Shown one piece after another: positions 50,372-50,410 of a stretch of 50,410 nucleotides of DNA (positions are counted from its first letter, which is position 1; each line of letters begins with the position of its first letter). Below the pieces are notes generated by a model. The model was given only the letters and a program-made list of their open reading frames with translations, made no database searches and was not told the origin of the DNA. The stretch is from an uncultured SAR86 cluster bacterium (GTDB lineage: Bacteria; Pseudomonadota; Gammaproteobacteria; Magnimaribacterales; D2472), in contig CACBPP010000007.1 of NCBI GenBank assembly GCA_902541175.1, forward strand, positions 1 through 50,410, written 5' to 3'. Position numbers and translations under genes: made by a program.

Positions 50372-50410
50372 CATAAGAGACTTTATGATAACTACAAAAA
50401 TTTTTTTAAT

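Overview
The window looks like part of a streamlined, AT-rich marine Gram-negative chromosome, most plausibly a SAR86-like gammaproteobacterium. The evidence is a TonB-dependent receptor, NagZ, Prc, RraA, GalU and class II PyrD, many acyl-CoA-metabolising genes, a DmdA-type DMSP demethylase, frequent TTG starts, and almost no non-coding DNA. The taxonomic call is an inference from gene content and style; there is no rRNA or other marker gene here. I see no tRNA, rRNA, CRISPR array, insertion sequence or integrase, and no gene-free stretch longer than 300 bases.

Layout. 1-3010 (minus): nadK, rhomboid protease, galU and pyrD, the last cut by the window edge. 3130-6374 (plus): a two-subunit acyl-CoA dehydrogenase and a 1-acylglycerol-3-phosphate acyltransferase-like gene. 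6363-6848: rraA-like. 6918-10023: nitronate monooxygenase-like and a membrane-anchored family 3 glycosidase. 10020-11883 (minus): an exported MsrA-thioredoxin-MsrB fusion and a GST. 11975-21060 (plus): a seven-gene operon resembling the acyclic terpene (Atu) cluster, with carboxylase beta and alpha subunits, a TetR regulator, AtuA, a crotonase and a second two-subunit acyl-CoA dehydrogenase; a clear inverted repeat lies upstream. prc, xthA and a GNAT gene follow. 24347-26486 (minus): dmdA, a CIA30-domain protein and tadA. 26595-28490 (plus): a coupled methyltransferase, small kinase and small nucleotidyltransferase cassette of unknown role. 28492-35226: saccharopine-dehydrogenase-like, FadD-like, cupin, nagZ, SDR, apt and an ECHDC3-like crotonase. 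35264-40490 (minus): purine genes (guaB, guaA, a phosphoribosyltransferase) and a CoA-binding protein. 40551-44327: a TonB-dependent receptor divergent from an AzgA-type purine permease. 44322-50334: a small membrane protein, pterin carbinolamine dehydratase, fumC, a class II aldolase, an aldehyde dehydrogenase and formate-THF ligase.

The most striking structure is at the guaA 3' end. A 19-bp exact copy of that end recurs 1,172 bp downstream, exactly where the next gene starts. Between the copies sit two unrecognised small genes and four TGTGTCA motifs in the flanks. This looks like a tiny element, without an integrase, inserted in the guaA 3' end between guaA and a CoA-binding gene that were once coupled.

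Two wider patterns stand out. All eight convergent gene pairs overlap or are separated by at most 5 nt. Several transcription units have a -10-like hexamer only 5-7 nt before the ATG and no Shine-Dalgarno sequence, which suggests leaderless mRNAs alongside other units that have good Shine-Dalgarno sites. Functionally the region joins fatty, branched or terpenoid acyl-CoA breakdown, purine uptake and salvage, and one-carbon/DMSP metabolism (DmdA, Fhs).
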